A stretch of 64,000 nucleotides of DNA from Palleronia salina. Lineage in GTDB: Bacteria; Pseudomonadota; Alphaproteobacteria; Rhodobacterales; Rhodobacteraceae. Below, one piece after another: positions 49,824 to 60,004 of the stretch. The stretch lies in contig NZ_FQZA01000006.1 of the NCBI RefSeq assembly GCF_900141995.1, forward strand, positions 62,001 through 126,000, written 5' to 3'. How positions within the stretch are numbered: the first letter of the stretch is position 1; each line of letters begins with the position of its first letter. A program made the translations under genes and the position numbers. The notes under the pieces were generated by a model. It did no database searches and had not been told where the DNA came from. It worked only from the letters and a program-made list of their open reading frames with translations.

Positions 49824-51107
49824 ATGTCTATCCGTTCCGTTCTTCTTTCCTCCGCCGTCGTTCTGGGGGCGCTTCCCGCCGCCGCCCAGGACGTCTCGTG
49901 CCCGATCAAGGTCGGTGTGCTGCACTCGCTGTCGGGCACCATGGCCATCTCCGAGACCACGCTGAAAGACGCCATGCTGATGCTGGTCGAACAGCAGAAC
50001 GAGGCGGGTGGCGTGCTGGGCTGCGAGCTCGAGGCCGTGGTCGTCGACCCGGCGTCGGACTGGCCGCTCTTCGCCGAGAAGGCGCGCGAACTGCTGAGCG
50101 TGCACGAGGTCGACGTGATCTTCGGCAACTGGACCAGCGTGAGCCGCAAATCCGTTCTTCCGGTCATCGAAGAGCTGAATGGCCTGCTGTTCTACCCGGT
50201 GCAATACGAGGGCGAGGAGTCGTCGAAGAACGTCTTCTACACCGGCGCGGCGCCGAACCAGCAGGCGATCCCGGCTGTGGATTACTTCCTCGAGGAACTG
50301 GGCGTCGAGAAATTCGCGCTGCTGGGCACCGACTATGTCTATCCACGCACCACGAACAACATCCTCGAAAGCTACCTGAAGGATGCGGGCATCGCGGACG
50401 AGGACATCTTCGTCAACTACACCCCCTTCGGCCATTCGGATTGGTCGACCATCGTGTCGGACGTGATCGAACTGGGCTCGGACGGCAGCCAGGTGGGCGT
50501 GATCTCGACCATCAACGGCGACGCCAACGTGGGCTTCTACAAGGAACTGGCCGCCCAGAACGTGAGCGCGGATGACATCCCCGTCGTCGCCTTCTCGGTC
50601 GGCGAGGAAGAGCTTTCGGGCCTCGACACCTCGAACCTCGAAGGGCACCTGGCCGCGTGGAACTACTTCATGTCCGCCGACACCGAGGCCAATGCCGAGT
50701 TCATCGCCGCCTGGCAGGACTTCATCGGCAGCGAGGACCGCGTGACCAACGACCCGATGGAGGCCCACTATATCGGCTTCAACATGTGGGTGAACGCGGT
50801 CGAAGAGGCCGGGACCACCGACGTGGACGCCGTGCGCGAAGCCATGTGGGGCCAGGAATTCCCCAACCTCACCGGCGGCACCGCGGTGATGGGCACCAAC
50901 CACCACCTGGCCAAGCCCGTGCTGATCGGCGAAATCCGCGCCGACGGCCAGTTCGACATCGTCACCCAGACCGACCCGGTCCCGGGCGACGCCTGGACCG
51001 ACTACCTGCCCGAGTCGGCCGTGCTCGAGTCCGATTGGCAGGAGCTGGAATGCGGGATGTACAACACCGAGACCGACACCTGCGTGCAGATCAAGTCGAA
51101 CTACTGA
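49824..51107 (+). CDS. urtA: urea ABC transporter substrate-binding protein
   Basis: A 427-residue periplasmic binding protein from the ATG at 49824, with AGGGG upstream. The signal peptide ends GALPAAA. Diagnostic UrtA segments are PIKVGVLHSLSGTMAISE, PASDWPLFAEKARELL, FGNWTSVSRKSVLPVIEE, FYPVQYEGEESSKNVFYTG and the C-terminal GTNHHLAKPVLIGEI. It captures urea (and possibly short amides) for the UrtBCDE importer encoded downstream. Confidence 0.97.
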   Translation: MSIRSVLLSSAVVLGALPAAAQDVSCPIKVGVLHSLSGTMAISETTLKDAMLMLVEQQNEAGGVLGCELEAVVVDPASDWPLFAEKARELLSVHEVDVIFGNWTSVSRKSVLPVIEELNGLLFYPVQYEGEESSKNVFYTGAAPNQQAIPAVDYFLEELGVEKFALLGTDYVYPRTTNNILESYLKDAGIADEDIFVNYTPFGHSDWSTIVSDVIELGSDGSQVGVISTINGDANVGFYKELAAQNVSADDIPVVAFSVGEEELSGLDTSNLEGHLAAWNYFMSADTEANAEFIAAWQDFIGSEDRVTNDPMEAHYIGFNMWVNAVEEAGTTDVDAVREAMWGQEFPNLTGGTAVMGTNHHLAKPVLIGEIRADGQFDIVTQTDPVPGDAWTDYLPESAVLESDWQELECGMYNTETDTCVQIKSNY

Positions 51108-51167
51108 CCTGAGCCTCTGGGGCGCGCCGGCCGACCGGCGCGCCCATTGCCCTGACCGGGACGATCC

Positions 51168-53114
51168 ATGCGCCGCCTTTTCCTCGCCCTCGCCCTTGCC
51201 CTGTGCCTGTTCGCCCCCACCGCGGTGGTCGCGCAGGACCTGCAATCGATCCTCCAGACCCACGCCGACGAGGTCGCCGACCCCGGCCGCCGCAGCGTGG
51301 GCGTCGTGATCGACGACCTGCTGGCCGCCGGTTTGCCCAACGCGCCGGATTTCCTGGCCGCGTGGCAGGACCGCGACATCGTCCGTGACACCGCCGATGG
51401 CCGCTTCTACCGCGCCGGGCGCACGTCGGACGGGCAGATCACCCTGATCGACCTGGACACCGGCGCCGGGGCCATGGTGCCCGAGGACCGCGTGGAAGAG
51501 GTTCGGCCCAATGGCGGCGTGCGCCGGGTGCTGGGCGGCGCGCTGGTCCGCTTCCGCCTGTCCGACCCCGCGCCCGAGGTGCGGCGCGAGGCGCTGACCT
51601 CCATCGCGCGGCGGCCCGATGCCGACCAGATCGAACCGCTGACCCAGTCCATTCCCGACGAGCCCGTCGCCGCCATCCGTGCCGAGAAGGATCGTCTGCG
51701 CAACATCCTGATCGCCCGTTTCGGCGAGACCACCGAGGCCCGCGTCGAGGCGATCGAAGGGCTGGGCGGCACCGTGTCCTCCGACGCCCGCGCGGCGCTG
51801 AGCCAGATCCTCGAGACCGAGGAGCGCGTGGCGGCGACCCTGCCGGATGACGTCAACGTCGCCCGGATCCTCACCCCGGGCGAGGACATCAGCCGGGTCG
51901 AGGCCTATGGCCGGCTGGTCGACGAAGGCCTGGCCCCCGCCCGCGTGTCCGATGCGGCGCTGCGCGACGCGTTGATCGCGGCGATCGAGGACGGCACCGT
52001 CGCGGGCGTGCCGGTCGAGACGCTGGACACCGACGCCGCCCGCCGCGACGCCTATGTCACCCTGGCCGAAGCGGGCGAGGTTCCGCCTTTCGTCACCGAG
52101 GAAGAGGTCGACGCCGCGCTGACCGATCACGTGTTCTTCGCGGCCTACGACGAGGACGATCCCGCCATCACCGACGCCGCGCGCGAAACGCTCGAAGCGG
52201 TGGATCTGCGCGTCGGCGCCGCGCAGACCGCCGATCTCGCGCTCGACGCGCTGTCGCTGGCCTCGATCTACTTTCTGGCGGCCATCGGGCTCGCCATCAC
52301 CTTCGGCGTCATGGGGGTCATCAACATGGCCCATGGCGAATTCATCATGATGGGCGCCTATACCGGCTATGTCGTCCAGCAATTCGTGCCCGACTACACC
52401 CTGTCGCTGGTGATCGCGCTGCCGCTGGCCTTCCTGGTCGCGGGCGCCGCCGGGATCGCGATGGAGCGGCTGGTGATCCGGCACCTCTATCACCGCCCGC
52501 TGGAGACGCTGCTGGCGACCTTCGGCATCTCGATCGCGCTGCAGCAGCTGGCCAAGAACATCTTCGGCACGCAGGCGCGACCGCTCACCGCGCCGGGCTG
52601 GCTGGACGGGCAGTGGGTCCTGAACGAGCTGGTGGGCATCAGCTATATCCGCATCGCCATCTTCGTGCTGGCGGCGCTGTTCCTGGGGCTCTTGCTGTTC
52701 ATCCTGAACCGCACGCGGCTGGGGCTCGAGGTGCGAGCGGTCACGCAGAACCCGGGCATGGCGGCCAGCATGGGCATCGACCCCGACCGCATCAACATGG
52801 CGACCTTCGGCATCGGCTCGGGCATCGCGGGGATCGCGGGCGTGGCCATCGGCCTCTACGCGCAGGTCACGTCCGAGATGGGCGCCAACTACATCGTGCA
52901 AAGCTTCATGACCGTGGTCGTGGGCGGCGTCGGCAATGTCTGGGGCACGCTGGCGGGGGCGGGGCTGATCGGCGTCCTGCAGAAGCTGATCGAGTCGCTG
53001 AACCCGTCCAACACGCTGGCGGCGCAGACCTACATGATCCTGTTCATCATCGTGTTCATCCAGTTCCGGCCGCGCGGCATCGTCGCGCTGCGCGGACGTG
53101 CGGCGGGGGACTGA
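51168..53114 (+). CDS. urtB: urea ABC transporter permease UrtB
   Basis: A 648-residue permease with a signal-like N-terminus (MRRLFLALALALCLFAPTAVVAQ) and an extracytoplasmic region of about 320 residues made of alpha-helical, HEAT-like repeats (ARRPDADQIEPLTQSIPDEPV). The LivH-type permease domain follows from about residue 350 (SLASIYFLAAIGLAITFGVMG). The long N-terminal domain is characteristic of UrtB and may interact with UrtA. Confidence 0.95.
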   Translation: MRRLFLALALALCLFAPTAVVAQDLQSILQTHADEVADPGRRSVGVVIDDLLAAGLPNAPDFLAAWQDRDIVRDTADGRFYRAGRTSDGQITLIDLDTGAGAMVPEDRVEEVRPNGGVRRVLGGALVRFRLSDPAPEVRREALTSIARRPDADQIEPLTQSIPDEPVAAIRAEKDRLRNILIARFGETTEARVEAIEGLGGTVSSDARAALSQILETEERVAATLPDDVNVARILTPGEDISRVEAYGRLVDEGLAPARVSDAALRDALIAAIEDGTVAGVPVETLDTDAARRDAYVTLAEAGEVPPFVTEEEVDAALTDHVFFAAYDEDDPAITDAARETLEAVDLRVGAAQTADLALDALSLASIYFLAAIGLAITFGVMGVINMAHGEFIMMGAYTGYVVQQFVPDYTLSLVIALPLAFLVAGAAGIAMERLVIRHLYHRPLETLLATFGISIALQQLAKNIFGTQARPLTAPGWLDGQWVLNELVGISYIRIAIFVLAALFLGLLLFILNRTRLGLEVRAVTQNPGMAASMGIDPDRINMATFGIGSGIAGIAGVAIGLYAQVTSEMGANYIVQSFMTVVVGGVGNVWGTLAGAGLIGVLQKLIESLNPSNTLAAQTYMILFIIVFIQFRPRGIVALRGRAAGD

Positions 53115-53117
53115 GCC

Positions 53118-54365
53118 ATGGCCGTCAGCGAAAGCCTGCCCCTGCGCCCCACGCCGCGTCCCGCCACGGCGCCGTCGACCTGGGTGTTCCTCGGGGCGCT
53201 GGCCGTCTTCACGCTGGTCGTCACGGTGATGGCCAGCCAGGGCATGATCTCGACCGCCTTCGTCAAGACGCTGGGCAAGACCCTGTGCCTGATGCTGGCC
53301 GCCGTCGCCATGGACGTGGTCTGGGGCTATACCGGCATCCTCAGCCTCGGGCACATGGCGTTCTTCGGGCTGGGCGGCTACATGATCGGGATGTGGCTGA
53401 TGTACGCGCGAACCGAGAACATCGTCGCGCCCGCGCTGGCCCAGCAGCCCCTGCCGCCCACCCAGGACGAGATCCGCGATGCCATCGGGTCGCAGATCTT
53501 CGGCGTCGTGGGGTCGTCCGACTTTCCGCTGGTCTGGATGTTCTCGCATTCGCTGGTCGCGCAGCTTGCCCTTGTCGTGCTGGTGCCGGGGCTGCTGGCG
53601 CTGGTCTTCGGCTGGCTGGCCTTCCGCAGCCGAGTCACGGGCGTCTACCTGTCGATCCTGACGCAGGCGATGACGCTCGCCCTGGCGCTCTACCTCTTCC
53701 AGAACGACAGCGGTCTGCGCGGCAACAACGGGCTGTCGGGGCTGCAGAACATTCCCGGCTACGAACAGGTGCCGCAGGCGACGATCTCGCTGTGGTTCCT
53801 GTGGGCCTCGGCGCTGGCACTGGCGCTGGGCTACCTGCTGTTCGCCTGGGTGGTGTCGGGCAAGATGGGCAGCGTGCTGCGCGCCGTGCGCGACGACGAG
53901 GCGCGGGTGCGGTTCCTGGGCTACCACGTGGAGGGCTTCAAGCTGTTCGCCTTCACCCTCACCGCGGTGGTCACGGGGATCGCGGGCGCGCTTTATTACC
54001 CGCAGGCAGGCATCATCAACCCGGCCGAGATCGCGCCCATCGCCTCGATCTACCTGGCGGTCTGGGTCGCCATCGGCGGGCGCGGGCGGCTCTACGGCGC
54101 GGCCATCGGCGCGGCGCTGGTGTCTCTCCTGTCCAGCTGGTTCACCGGCGGCGGCGCGCCCGACATCAACCTGGGCGTCTACACCGTGCAATGGACCGAC
54201 TGGTGGCTGGTGCTGCTGGGCCTCAGCTTCGTCTGCGTGACGCTGTTCGCGCCCAAGGGCATCGGCGGGCTGGTGGACCTGGTGCAGGCGCGGCGCGTGC
54301 CCGACCGGCAGGGGGACTACGGCCCCGACAAGGGCGCCAAGCGGCAGGAGGAGGGCCGCGAATGA
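53118..54365 (+). CDS. urtC: urea ABC transporter permease UrtC
   Basis: A 415-residue LivM-type permease. It has about ten helices, with GYTGILSLGHMAFFGLGGYMIGMWLMYAR near the first third and AGALYYPQAGIINPAEI later. The C-terminal tail after the last helix is charged (RVPDRQGDYGPDKGAKRQE). Its stop overlaps the urtD ATG by four bases. Confidence 0.95.
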   Translation: MAVSESLPLRPTPRPATAPSTWVFLGALAVFTLVVTVMASQGMISTAFVKTLGKTLCLMLAAVAMDVVWGYTGILSLGHMAFFGLGGYMIGMWLMYARTENIVAPALAQQPLPPTQDEIRDAIGSQIFGVVGSSDFPLVWMFSHSLVAQLALVVLVPGLLALVFGWLAFRSRVTGVYLSILTQAMTLALALYLFQNDSGLRGNNGLSGLQNIPGYEQVPQATISLWFLWASALALALGYLLFAWVVSGKMGSVLRAVRDDEARVRFLGYHVEGFKLFAFTLTAVVTGIAGALYYPQAGIINPAEIAPIASIYLAVWVAIGGRGRLYGAAIGAALVSLLSSWFTGGGAPDINLGVYTVQWTDWWLVLLGLSFVCVTLFAPKGIGGLVDLVQARRVPDRQGDYGPDKGAKRQEEGRE

Positions 54366-55093
54366 CCCTGCTGGAAGTTTCGGGCGTGTCGGTCAGCTTC
54401 GATGGCTTCCAGGCCATCGACAACCTGTCCTTCTCCATCGGCGAGCCCGAGCTGCGCGCCGTGATCGGCCCCAATGGCGCGGGCAAGACCACCTTCATGG
54501 ACATCGTGACCGGCAAGACCCGGCCGGATTCGGGCCACGTGCTGTGGGGCGAGGACAACCGCAACCTGGTGGGGCTCAGCGAGCAGGCCATCGCGCGGCT
54601 GGGCGTGGGCCGCAAGTTCCAGAAGCCCACCGTGTTCGAAGCGCAATCGGTGCGAGACAACCTGGCCATGGCGTTGAAGGCGCCGCGGGGGCCGTTCGAC
54701 GTGCTGCTGCGCCGAAGTGTCGACGAGGGCCGCTTGCACGAGGTCGCGGCCGAGATCGGGCTGGAAGATCACCTCGACCGTCCCGCCGGTGCGCTGAGCC
54801 ATGGGCAGAAGCAGTGGCTCGAAATCGGGATGCTGCTGGCGCAGGAGCCGCGGCTTCTGCTGGTGGACGAACCCGCGGCCGGCATGACCACCGCCGAGCG
54901 TGAGCATACCACCGACCTTCTGAACCGGCTGGCCCAGCGGCACGCCATCGTCGTGGTCGAGCACGACATGGCCTTCGTCCGCCGCCTGGGCTGCAAGGTC
55001 ACCGTTCTGCACGAGGGCCGCGTGCTGGCCGAGGGATCGCTGGACCACGTGACGCAGAACAAGGACGTGATCGATGTCTACCTGGGGCGCTGA
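54362..55093 (+). CDS. urtD: urea ABC transporter ATP-binding protein UrtD
   Basis: A 243-residue LivG-type ATPase. Walker A GPNGAGKT is at 36-43, the signature LSHGQKQ at 145-151, and Walker B LLLVDEPAAGM follows. ATG at 54362 overlaps urtC (ATGA). Confidence 0.96.
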   Translation: MTLLEVSGVSVSFDGFQAIDNLSFSIGEPELRAVIGPNGAGKTTFMDIVTGKTRPDSGHVLWGEDNRNLVGLSEQAIARLGVGRKFQKPTVFEAQSVRDNLAMALKAPRGPFDVLLRRSVDEGRLHEVAAEIGLEDHLDRPAGALSHGQKQWLEIGMLLAQEPRLLLVDEPAAGMTTAEREHTTDLLNRLAQRHAIVVVEHDMAFVRRLGCKVTVLHEGRVLAEGSLDHVTQNKDVIDVYLGR

Positions 55094-55096
55094 GCG

Positions 55097-55792
55097 ATGC
55101 TGGACGTAAATGGTCTGACCCTGCGCTATGGCCAGAGCCAGGTGCTCCACGGTGTGGACCTCGTGGCGCGGCCGGGGCAGGTGACCGCGCTCATGGGCGT
55201 GAACGGGGTCGGGAAGACCTCGCTGATGAAGGCCATCGCGGGGCGGCACCCATTCACCGAGGGGCGGATCAAGCTGGACGGCCGCGACCTGGGCCATCCC
55301 AATGCCGTCACGGCGGCGCGCGCCGGCATCGCCTATGTCCCGCAGGGACGCGAGGTGTTCCCGCTGCTGAGCGTGGCCGAGAACCTGGAAACCGGCTTCG
55401 CCTGTCTGCCGCGCGGCGGTCGGGACGTGCCCGACCGGATCTTCGAGCTGTTCCCGGTGCTGGCCAAGATGCGCCATCGCCGTGGCGGGGACCTGTCGGG
55501 CGGGCAGCAGCAACAGCTGGCCATCGCGCGGGCGCTGATCGCGCGGCCGCGCGTGCTGCTGCTGGACGAGCCGACCGAGGGCATCCAGCCGTCGATCATC
55601 AAGGATATCGGCCGCGTCATCGAGGTGCTGCGCGACGAGGGCGAGATCGCCATCGTGCTGGTCGAGCAATATTTCGACTTCGCGCTGGGCCTTGCCGACC
55701 GGGTGACCGTGCTGCAGGGCGGACAGGTCAGTTTCCGGACCGAGGATGTCGCCGCCGACCGCGACAAGCTGGCCGAAGCCATGGCGCTGTGA
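55097..55792 (+). CDS. urtE: urea ABC transporter ATP-binding protein UrtE
   Basis: A 231-residue LivF-type ATPase. Walker A GVNGVGKT is at 34-41, the signature is LSGGQQQ, and Walker B LLLDEPTEGIQPS. Last gene of the urt operon. It is followed by a convergent FG-GAP gene, so no urease genes lie directly downstream. Confidence 0.96.
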   Translation: MLDVNGLTLRYGQSQVLHGVDLVARPGQVTALMGVNGVGKTSLMKAIAGRHPFTEGRIKLDGRDLGHPNAVTAARAGIAYVPQGREVFPLLSVAENLETGFACLPRGGRDVPDRIFELFPVLAKMRHRRGGDLSGGQQQQLAIARALIARPRVLLLDEPTEGIQPSIIKDIGRVIEVLRDEGEIAIVLVEQYFDFALGLADRVTVLQGGQVSFRTEDVAADRDKLAEAMAL

Positions 55793-55855
55793 TCCCAATT
55801 ATCCGAGACGATCCTGGACCTACTGCACATTATCGCGGGGCATCCGCGCCCGCCT

Positions 55856-57355
55856 TCACTCGCGCCGCAGGGTGATCGCCGTGTCCGCCGCGACCGGCTG
55901 CCAGTCGCCCACTGTGCCGTCGGGCCACGTGATGCGCAGCTCGGCCATATCCGCGTCGCCCAGCCCGAAATGCACCGGCCCCGCCTGGCCGCCCGCGTGG
56001 CCGCCGCCCACCGTCACCTCGCGCGATTGTGGTCCGGCGGCCCCGCGCAGGTCGATCCACGCGCCCACGGCATTGCGGTTCGGCCCCGGCTGCGTCAGCT
56101 TCACCGACAGCCAGCGACCGGAATCGGGGGTCGCGTTCTGCCAGATCTCGAGCGGCGCGCGGCGGTTCACCACCACCAGGTCCAGCCGCCCGTCGCCGTT
56201 CAGATCGGCAAGGCCGCCGCCGCGCGACCGGGCCACCGTGGCGACACCGGCATCGGCCGCGGCCTCGACGAAGGTGCCGTCCGCGCCCTGCATCAGCAGG
56301 TTGTTGGGATCCTCCATCGCGAGGCCGGGCATCTGGTCGACATTGCCCTTGGCGATGAACAGGTCCAGCCGCCCGTCATTGTCCACATCGCCGAACTCGG
56401 CGTGCCAGCCGGTCGAGGGGCGTCCGTCGTCCCCGGTATGCGGGCGCTGGGCGTAGGCGCCGATGGCGAAGGGGAAGGCGGTGAACCCGCCGCCCGTGTT
56501 CTCCATGATCATCTGGTCGCCCATGGAGGTCAGGACCACCTCGGGCCGCCCGTCGCCGGTGATGTCGCCGCTGGCGATGCCCATGCCCCACAGGCGCATG
56601 GTGTCCCAGCCCTCGGCCGCGCCCCATTCGCGCAGGGGCGACAGGTCCCACATCTGCTCGTACCCCTCGCTGAGGTAGTAGTGCCGGTCGTTCGACACGC
56701 GCAGCAGCGGATCCCCCTCGCGCCGCCAGTCCGAGATCAGCATGGACAGCGGGCAGAAGGACGGCGCCAGCGGGATCGGCGCGCCATAGCGGTCCCCCTC
56801 GGGGCGGAGCAGGTAGCTTTCGTCGCAGGTGCCGAAGGGCCCGTCCGGGTCGTCGCGGTCAACGTAGTTGCCGATGGCGAGGGTGGGTCGGTCCGCGCCG
56901 TCCTCCCACGTGGCGCTGAAGGCCGTGGTCCAGCGCGCGTCCTCGGGCAGGCCCATCCTGGCGGTGGCATCGGTGAAGCCGCAATCGCCATCGCCGCGCA
57001 GAAGCCGGTTCACGCCATCGCGCAACACGAAGAGGTCCATCTGCCCGTCGCCGTCCACGTCCAGCGGGTAGGCTCCGATGACCCCGGTCTCCTGCACAGG
57101 ACCCGCGCGGAAGGTGATGTCGCTACCGGGGGCGGTGTCGTTCACCAGCAGGCTGGCGGGCGCCGCGCCACCGGCGGCGAAAAGGTCGGGCCGGCTATCG
57201 CCGTTGCAATCTAGGATCGCGACACCACCGCCGACGAAATGCGTCCAGCCGCCTTCGTAGACATGGGGCGCGGGCAAAGCGCCCGACCGGTCGATGAACG
57301 CGGGATCGGCATGGGCGGGCAGGGCGAAAAGCAGGGGCAGGATCAGGCGACGCAT
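55856..57355 (-). CDS. FG-GAP / ASPIC-UnbV repeat protein (CRTAC1-like), secreted
   Basis: A 499-residue protein with signal peptide MRRLILPLLFALPAHA. Several FG-GAP/VCBS calcium-binding blades are visible: ILDCNGDSRPDLFAAGG, PLDVDGDGQMDLFVLRD, SGDITGDGRPEVVLTSM, FGDVDNDGRLDLFIAKG and LADLNGDGRLDLVVVNR. They form a beta-propeller. The C-terminal part (about 430-499) is the UnbV/ASPIC domain. It probably acts at the cell surface or in the periplasm. Its start overlaps the ROK gene by 13 bases, suggesting co-transcription. Confidence 0.9.
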   Translation of the reverse strand: MRRLILPLLFALPAHADPAFIDRSGALPAPHVYEGGWTHFVGGGVAILDCNGDSRPDLFAAGGAAPASLLVNDTAPGSDITFRAGPVQETGVIGAYPLDVDGDGQMDLFVLRDGVNRLLRGDGDCGFTDATARMGLPEDARWTTAFSATWEDGADRPTLAIGNYVDRDDPDGPFGTCDESYLLRPEGDRYGAPIPLAPSFCPLSMLISDWRREGDPLLRVSNDRHYYLSEGYEQMWDLSPLREWGAAEGWDTMRLWGMGIASGDITGDGRPEVVLTSMGDQMIMENTGGGFTAFPFAIGAYAQRPHTGDDGRPSTGWHAEFGDVDNDGRLDLFIAKGNVDQMPGLAMEDPNNLLMQGADGTFVEAAADAGVATVARSRGGGLADLNGDGRLDLVVVNRRAPLEIWQNATPDSGRWLSVKLTQPGPNRNAVGAWIDLRGAAGPQSREVTVGGGHAGGQAGPVHFGLGDADMAELRITWPDGTVGDWQPVAADTAITLRRE

Positions 57356-58662
57356 GAGGCCTCGTCCAATGCGCCGGGGGCGCCCAGGCGCTGGGCCGTC
57401 ACGGTCGACAGGGCCAACGCGGCGGCCCCGCGCGCCCAGATCAGGTCGCCCCAGGCGTGGATCTGCACCCGCGGCGCGGGCCGGTCCACCTGGATCGCGG
57501 CGGCGGCCATGTCGCGGAGCACCTCGTCGGCGTACAGGTAATCGTATTCCATCCGCTCACCCGACAGGATGATGAGCTCGGGGTCGAACAGGTTCACCAC
57601 GTTGGCCAACCCCACCGCCAGGTAGCGCCCGGCGCGGCGGAAGATCGAGCGGGCGGCGGTGTTGCCGGCCTTGGCGTGGTCGTAGAGCTCGGACAGCATC
57701 TCGCGCGGGCCCAGCAGGTCCTTGCCCGACCAGTCGAGCGCGGTCGACGCCTCGCGCACCAGGGCATAGTCGGCCACGTAGGCCTCCAGGCAGCCGCGCT
57801 GGCCGCAGCGGCAAAGCGCGCCGTCGAGCTGCACCTTGGTGTGGCCGAGCTCGGTCCCCAGACCCCGCCCGCCGCGATAGAGCCTGTTGTTCAGGACCAG
57901 CCCCATGCCGACCCCGTGCTCGATCGTGACCACGGCGAAGTTCGACACGTCGCGCCCGTCGCCGAACCAGAGCTCGGCCAGGGTCATCAGGTTGGCGTCA
58001 TTGTCGATGATCACAGGGCAGCCCAGATGGTCGGACAGCAGCTCGGTCAACGGCAGGTTGGCGTCCGACAGCATCGACGACCACAGGGCCTGGCCCGTCT
58101 CGCCGTCGATGAAGCCCGGCATGCCCAGCCCCACGGCGGCCACCTGGTCGCGGGTGATGCCCGTCTGGCCCAGCAAGCCATCCAGCAGCTGGGCGACGGT
58201 CGCCTTGACCTCGGCGCGCGACAGCGGCCGCACCGCGCCGGGCAGCGTCATGTCGGCCAGCGCGCCGCCCGCGAAATCGTAGAGCACGGCGGAATGCCCG
58301 GCCTCGGAGATCTTGATTCCCGCGACGGTTCCGGCCGCTGGATTGACTGCCAGCCCCACGGGGGGGCGGCCGCGCGTCGTCTCGCCGTCGCGCGGTGCGG
58401 TCTCGACCTCCTGCAGGTAGCCGGCCGCGATCAGGTCGGCGGCGGCCTGCGTGACCGATCCGGGGCTGACGCCAAGCATGCGCGCGATCTCGACCCGGCT
58501 GAGCGCGCCGCCCGCGCGAACCGATTCGAAGACCTGCTGGCGCAGCGGCACCGCCGAATCACCCGAATCCGCGCGGCTGATGCGCAGCGGTCCGCATCCG
58601 CCATGCTGCGGTGCGGAAAGAGCGGCCGCCGTCACGATCGGCGCATTTCTTTCATTTGCCAT
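57343..58662 (-). CDS. ROK family transcriptional repressor (XylR/NagC type)
   Basis: A 439-residue regulator from the ATG at 58662 (MANERNAPIVTAAALSA); no clear ribosome binding site, so the start is uncertain and a farther ATG at 58743 exists. HTH at about residues 45-70 (LSRVEIARMLGVSPGSVTQA). The ROK domain follows with the zinc motif CRCGQRGCLEAY and the sugar-pocket HTKVQ. It is divergent from the xylF operon and presumably represses it in the absence of sugar through the operator described separately. Confidence 0.9.
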   Translation of the reverse strand: MANERNAPIVTAAALSAPQHGGCGPLRISRADSGDSAVPLRQQVFESVRAGGALSRVEIARMLGVSPGSVTQAAADLIAAGYLQEVETAPRDGETTRGRPPVGLAVNPAAGTVAGIKISEAGHSAVLYDFAGGALADMTLPGAVRPLSRAEVKATVAQLLDGLLGQTGITRDQVAAVGLGMPGFIDGETGQALWSSMLSDANLPLTELLSDHLGCPVIIDNDANLMTLAELWFGDGRDVSNFAVVTIEHGVGMGLVLNNRLYRGGRGLGTELGHTKVQLDGALCRCGQRGCLEAYVADYALVREASTALDWSGKDLLGPREMLSELYDHAKAGNTAARSIFRRAGRYLAVGLANVVNLFDPELIILSGERMEYDYLYADEVLRDMAAAAIQVDRPAPRVQIHAWGDLIWARGAAALALSTVTAQRLGAPGALDEASCVA

Positions 58663-58761
58663 AGATAAGGGCGCCCGTTTTGCCGCGGTGCACCGAGATT
58701 TTCGGCGCTGCAGCGAAGAATGTTGCTCCAGATTAGGCGACATGCGTGATCTCGCAACGTT

Positions 58762-58784
58762 TTTATTTTGACAGGTGAAATAAA
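58762..58784 (+). promoter_or_regulatory. candidate ROK operator and xylF promoter
   Basis: TTTATTT (58762-58768) and AAATAAA (58778-58784) form an inverted repeat with a 9-base spacer, in the A/T-rich style of ROK regulator sites. TTGACA (58768-58773) overlaps the site and could be the -35 box of xylF, with a weak -10 (CATGGT) 17 bases on. Repressor binding would cover the promoter. Confidence 0.6.
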
Positions 58785-58859
58785 GAACTCCATGGTCTTG
58801 CCACGCAAAGACCGACCCCGCCGTCACAAGGCAGGGGCGTATCCAAATGGGAGGAAAAC

Positions 58860-59897
58860 ATGCGTCTTTCGCTTCTGGCAGCCGCCGCGCTGTCCACGTC
58901 GCTCACCACCGTGGCCTTCGCGGCCGAGCACACGTCCGACATGACCGTCGGCGTCAGCTGGTCGAACTTCCAGGAAGAGCGCTGGAAAACCGACGAAGCC
59001 GCCATCATGGGCGCGCTCGAGGAAGCCGGGGCCGAGTACGTTTCGGCCGATGCCCAGTCCTCGTCGGCAAAGCAGCTGTCGGACGTCGAATCCCTGATCT
59101 CGCAGGGCGTCGATGCGCTGATCATCCTGGCCCAGGACACCCAGGCCATCATCCCCGCCGTGCAGGCCGCGGCCGATGCCGGTATCCCGGTCATCGCCTA
59201 CGACCGCCTGATCGAGGACGAGCGTGCCTTCTACCTGACCTTCGACAACATCGAAGTCGGCAGGATGCAGGCCCGTGCCGTGCTCGAGGCGCAGCCGACC
59301 GGCAATTACGTGATGATCAAGGGCTCGCCCACCGACCCGAACGCGGACTTCCTGCGTGGCGGCCAGCAGGAAGTCCTGCAGGACGCGATCGACGCCGGTG
59401 ACATCACCATCGTCGGGGAGGCCTATACCGACGGCTGGCTGCCCGCCAACGCGCAGCGCAACATGGAGCAGATCCTGACCCAGCAGGGCAACGAGGTCGA
59501 TGCCGTGGTCGCGTCGAACGACGGCACCGCCGGTGGTGCCGTGGCCGCTCTGACCGCGCAGGGCCTCGACGGGATCCCGGTTTCCGGCCAGGACGCCGAC
59601 TTCGCCGCGCTGAACCGCATCGCGCAGGGCACCCAGACTGTCAGCGTCTGGAAAGACAGCCGTGACCTGGGCGCCGCCGCGGGCCAGTACGCGCTGGAAC
59701 TGGCGTCGGGCACCGAGATGTCCGAGCTGGAAGGCGCGGAAGAGTGGACTTCGCCCGCGGGCACCACGCTCTGGGCCGAGTTCCTCGAGCCCGTGCCGGT
59801 CACGCAGGAGAACCTGTCGGTCGTCGTCGACGCCGGCTGGATCAGCCAGGAAGAGCTTTGCCAGGGCGTCTCGGACGGCCCCGCGCCCTGCAACTGA
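58860..59897 (+). CDS. xylF: sugar (D-xylose-type) ABC transporter substrate-binding protein
   Basis: A 345-residue periplasmic binding protein from the ATG at 58860, with GGGAGG upstream. The signal peptide ends SLTTVAFAA. XylF hallmarks are [57 protein letters not shown] and VIASNDG-like [14 protein letters not shown]-xylose is the likely ligand; glucose or similar sugars remain possible. Confidence 0.94.
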   Translation: MRLSLLAAAALSTSLTTVAFAAEHTSDMTVGVSWSNFQEERWKTDEAAIMGALEEAGAEYVSADAQSSSAKQLSDVESLISQGVDALIILAQDTQAIIPAVQAAADAGIPVIAYDRLIEDERAFYLTFDNIEVGRMQARAVLEAQPTGNYVMIKGSPTDPNADFLRGGQQEVLQDAIDAGDITIVGEAYTDGWLPANAQRNMEQILTQQGNEVDAVVASNDGTAGGAVAALTAQGLDGIPVSGQDADFAALNRIAQGTQTVSVWKDSRDLGAAAGQYALELASGTEMSELEGAEEWTSPAGTTLWAEFLEPVPVTQENLSVVVDAGWISQEELCQGVSDGPAPCN

Positions 59898-60004
59898 TCG
59901 ACACGTCCGGGCGGGCCACGACGTCCGCCCGGCACCAGACCCGTCGCGGCGGCGCCTGAGCGCGCCGCGACTTTCCCCTTTCTACACATGGCAGGAGCGC
60001 GGAC

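Noticed and set aside
49608-54191. 1527-codon open frame on the minus strand opposite urtA-urtC
   Set aside because: Its sequence is arginine/histidine/aspartate-rich low-complexity translation, the usual antisense shadow of high-GC genes; urtABC on the other strand are recognised families.
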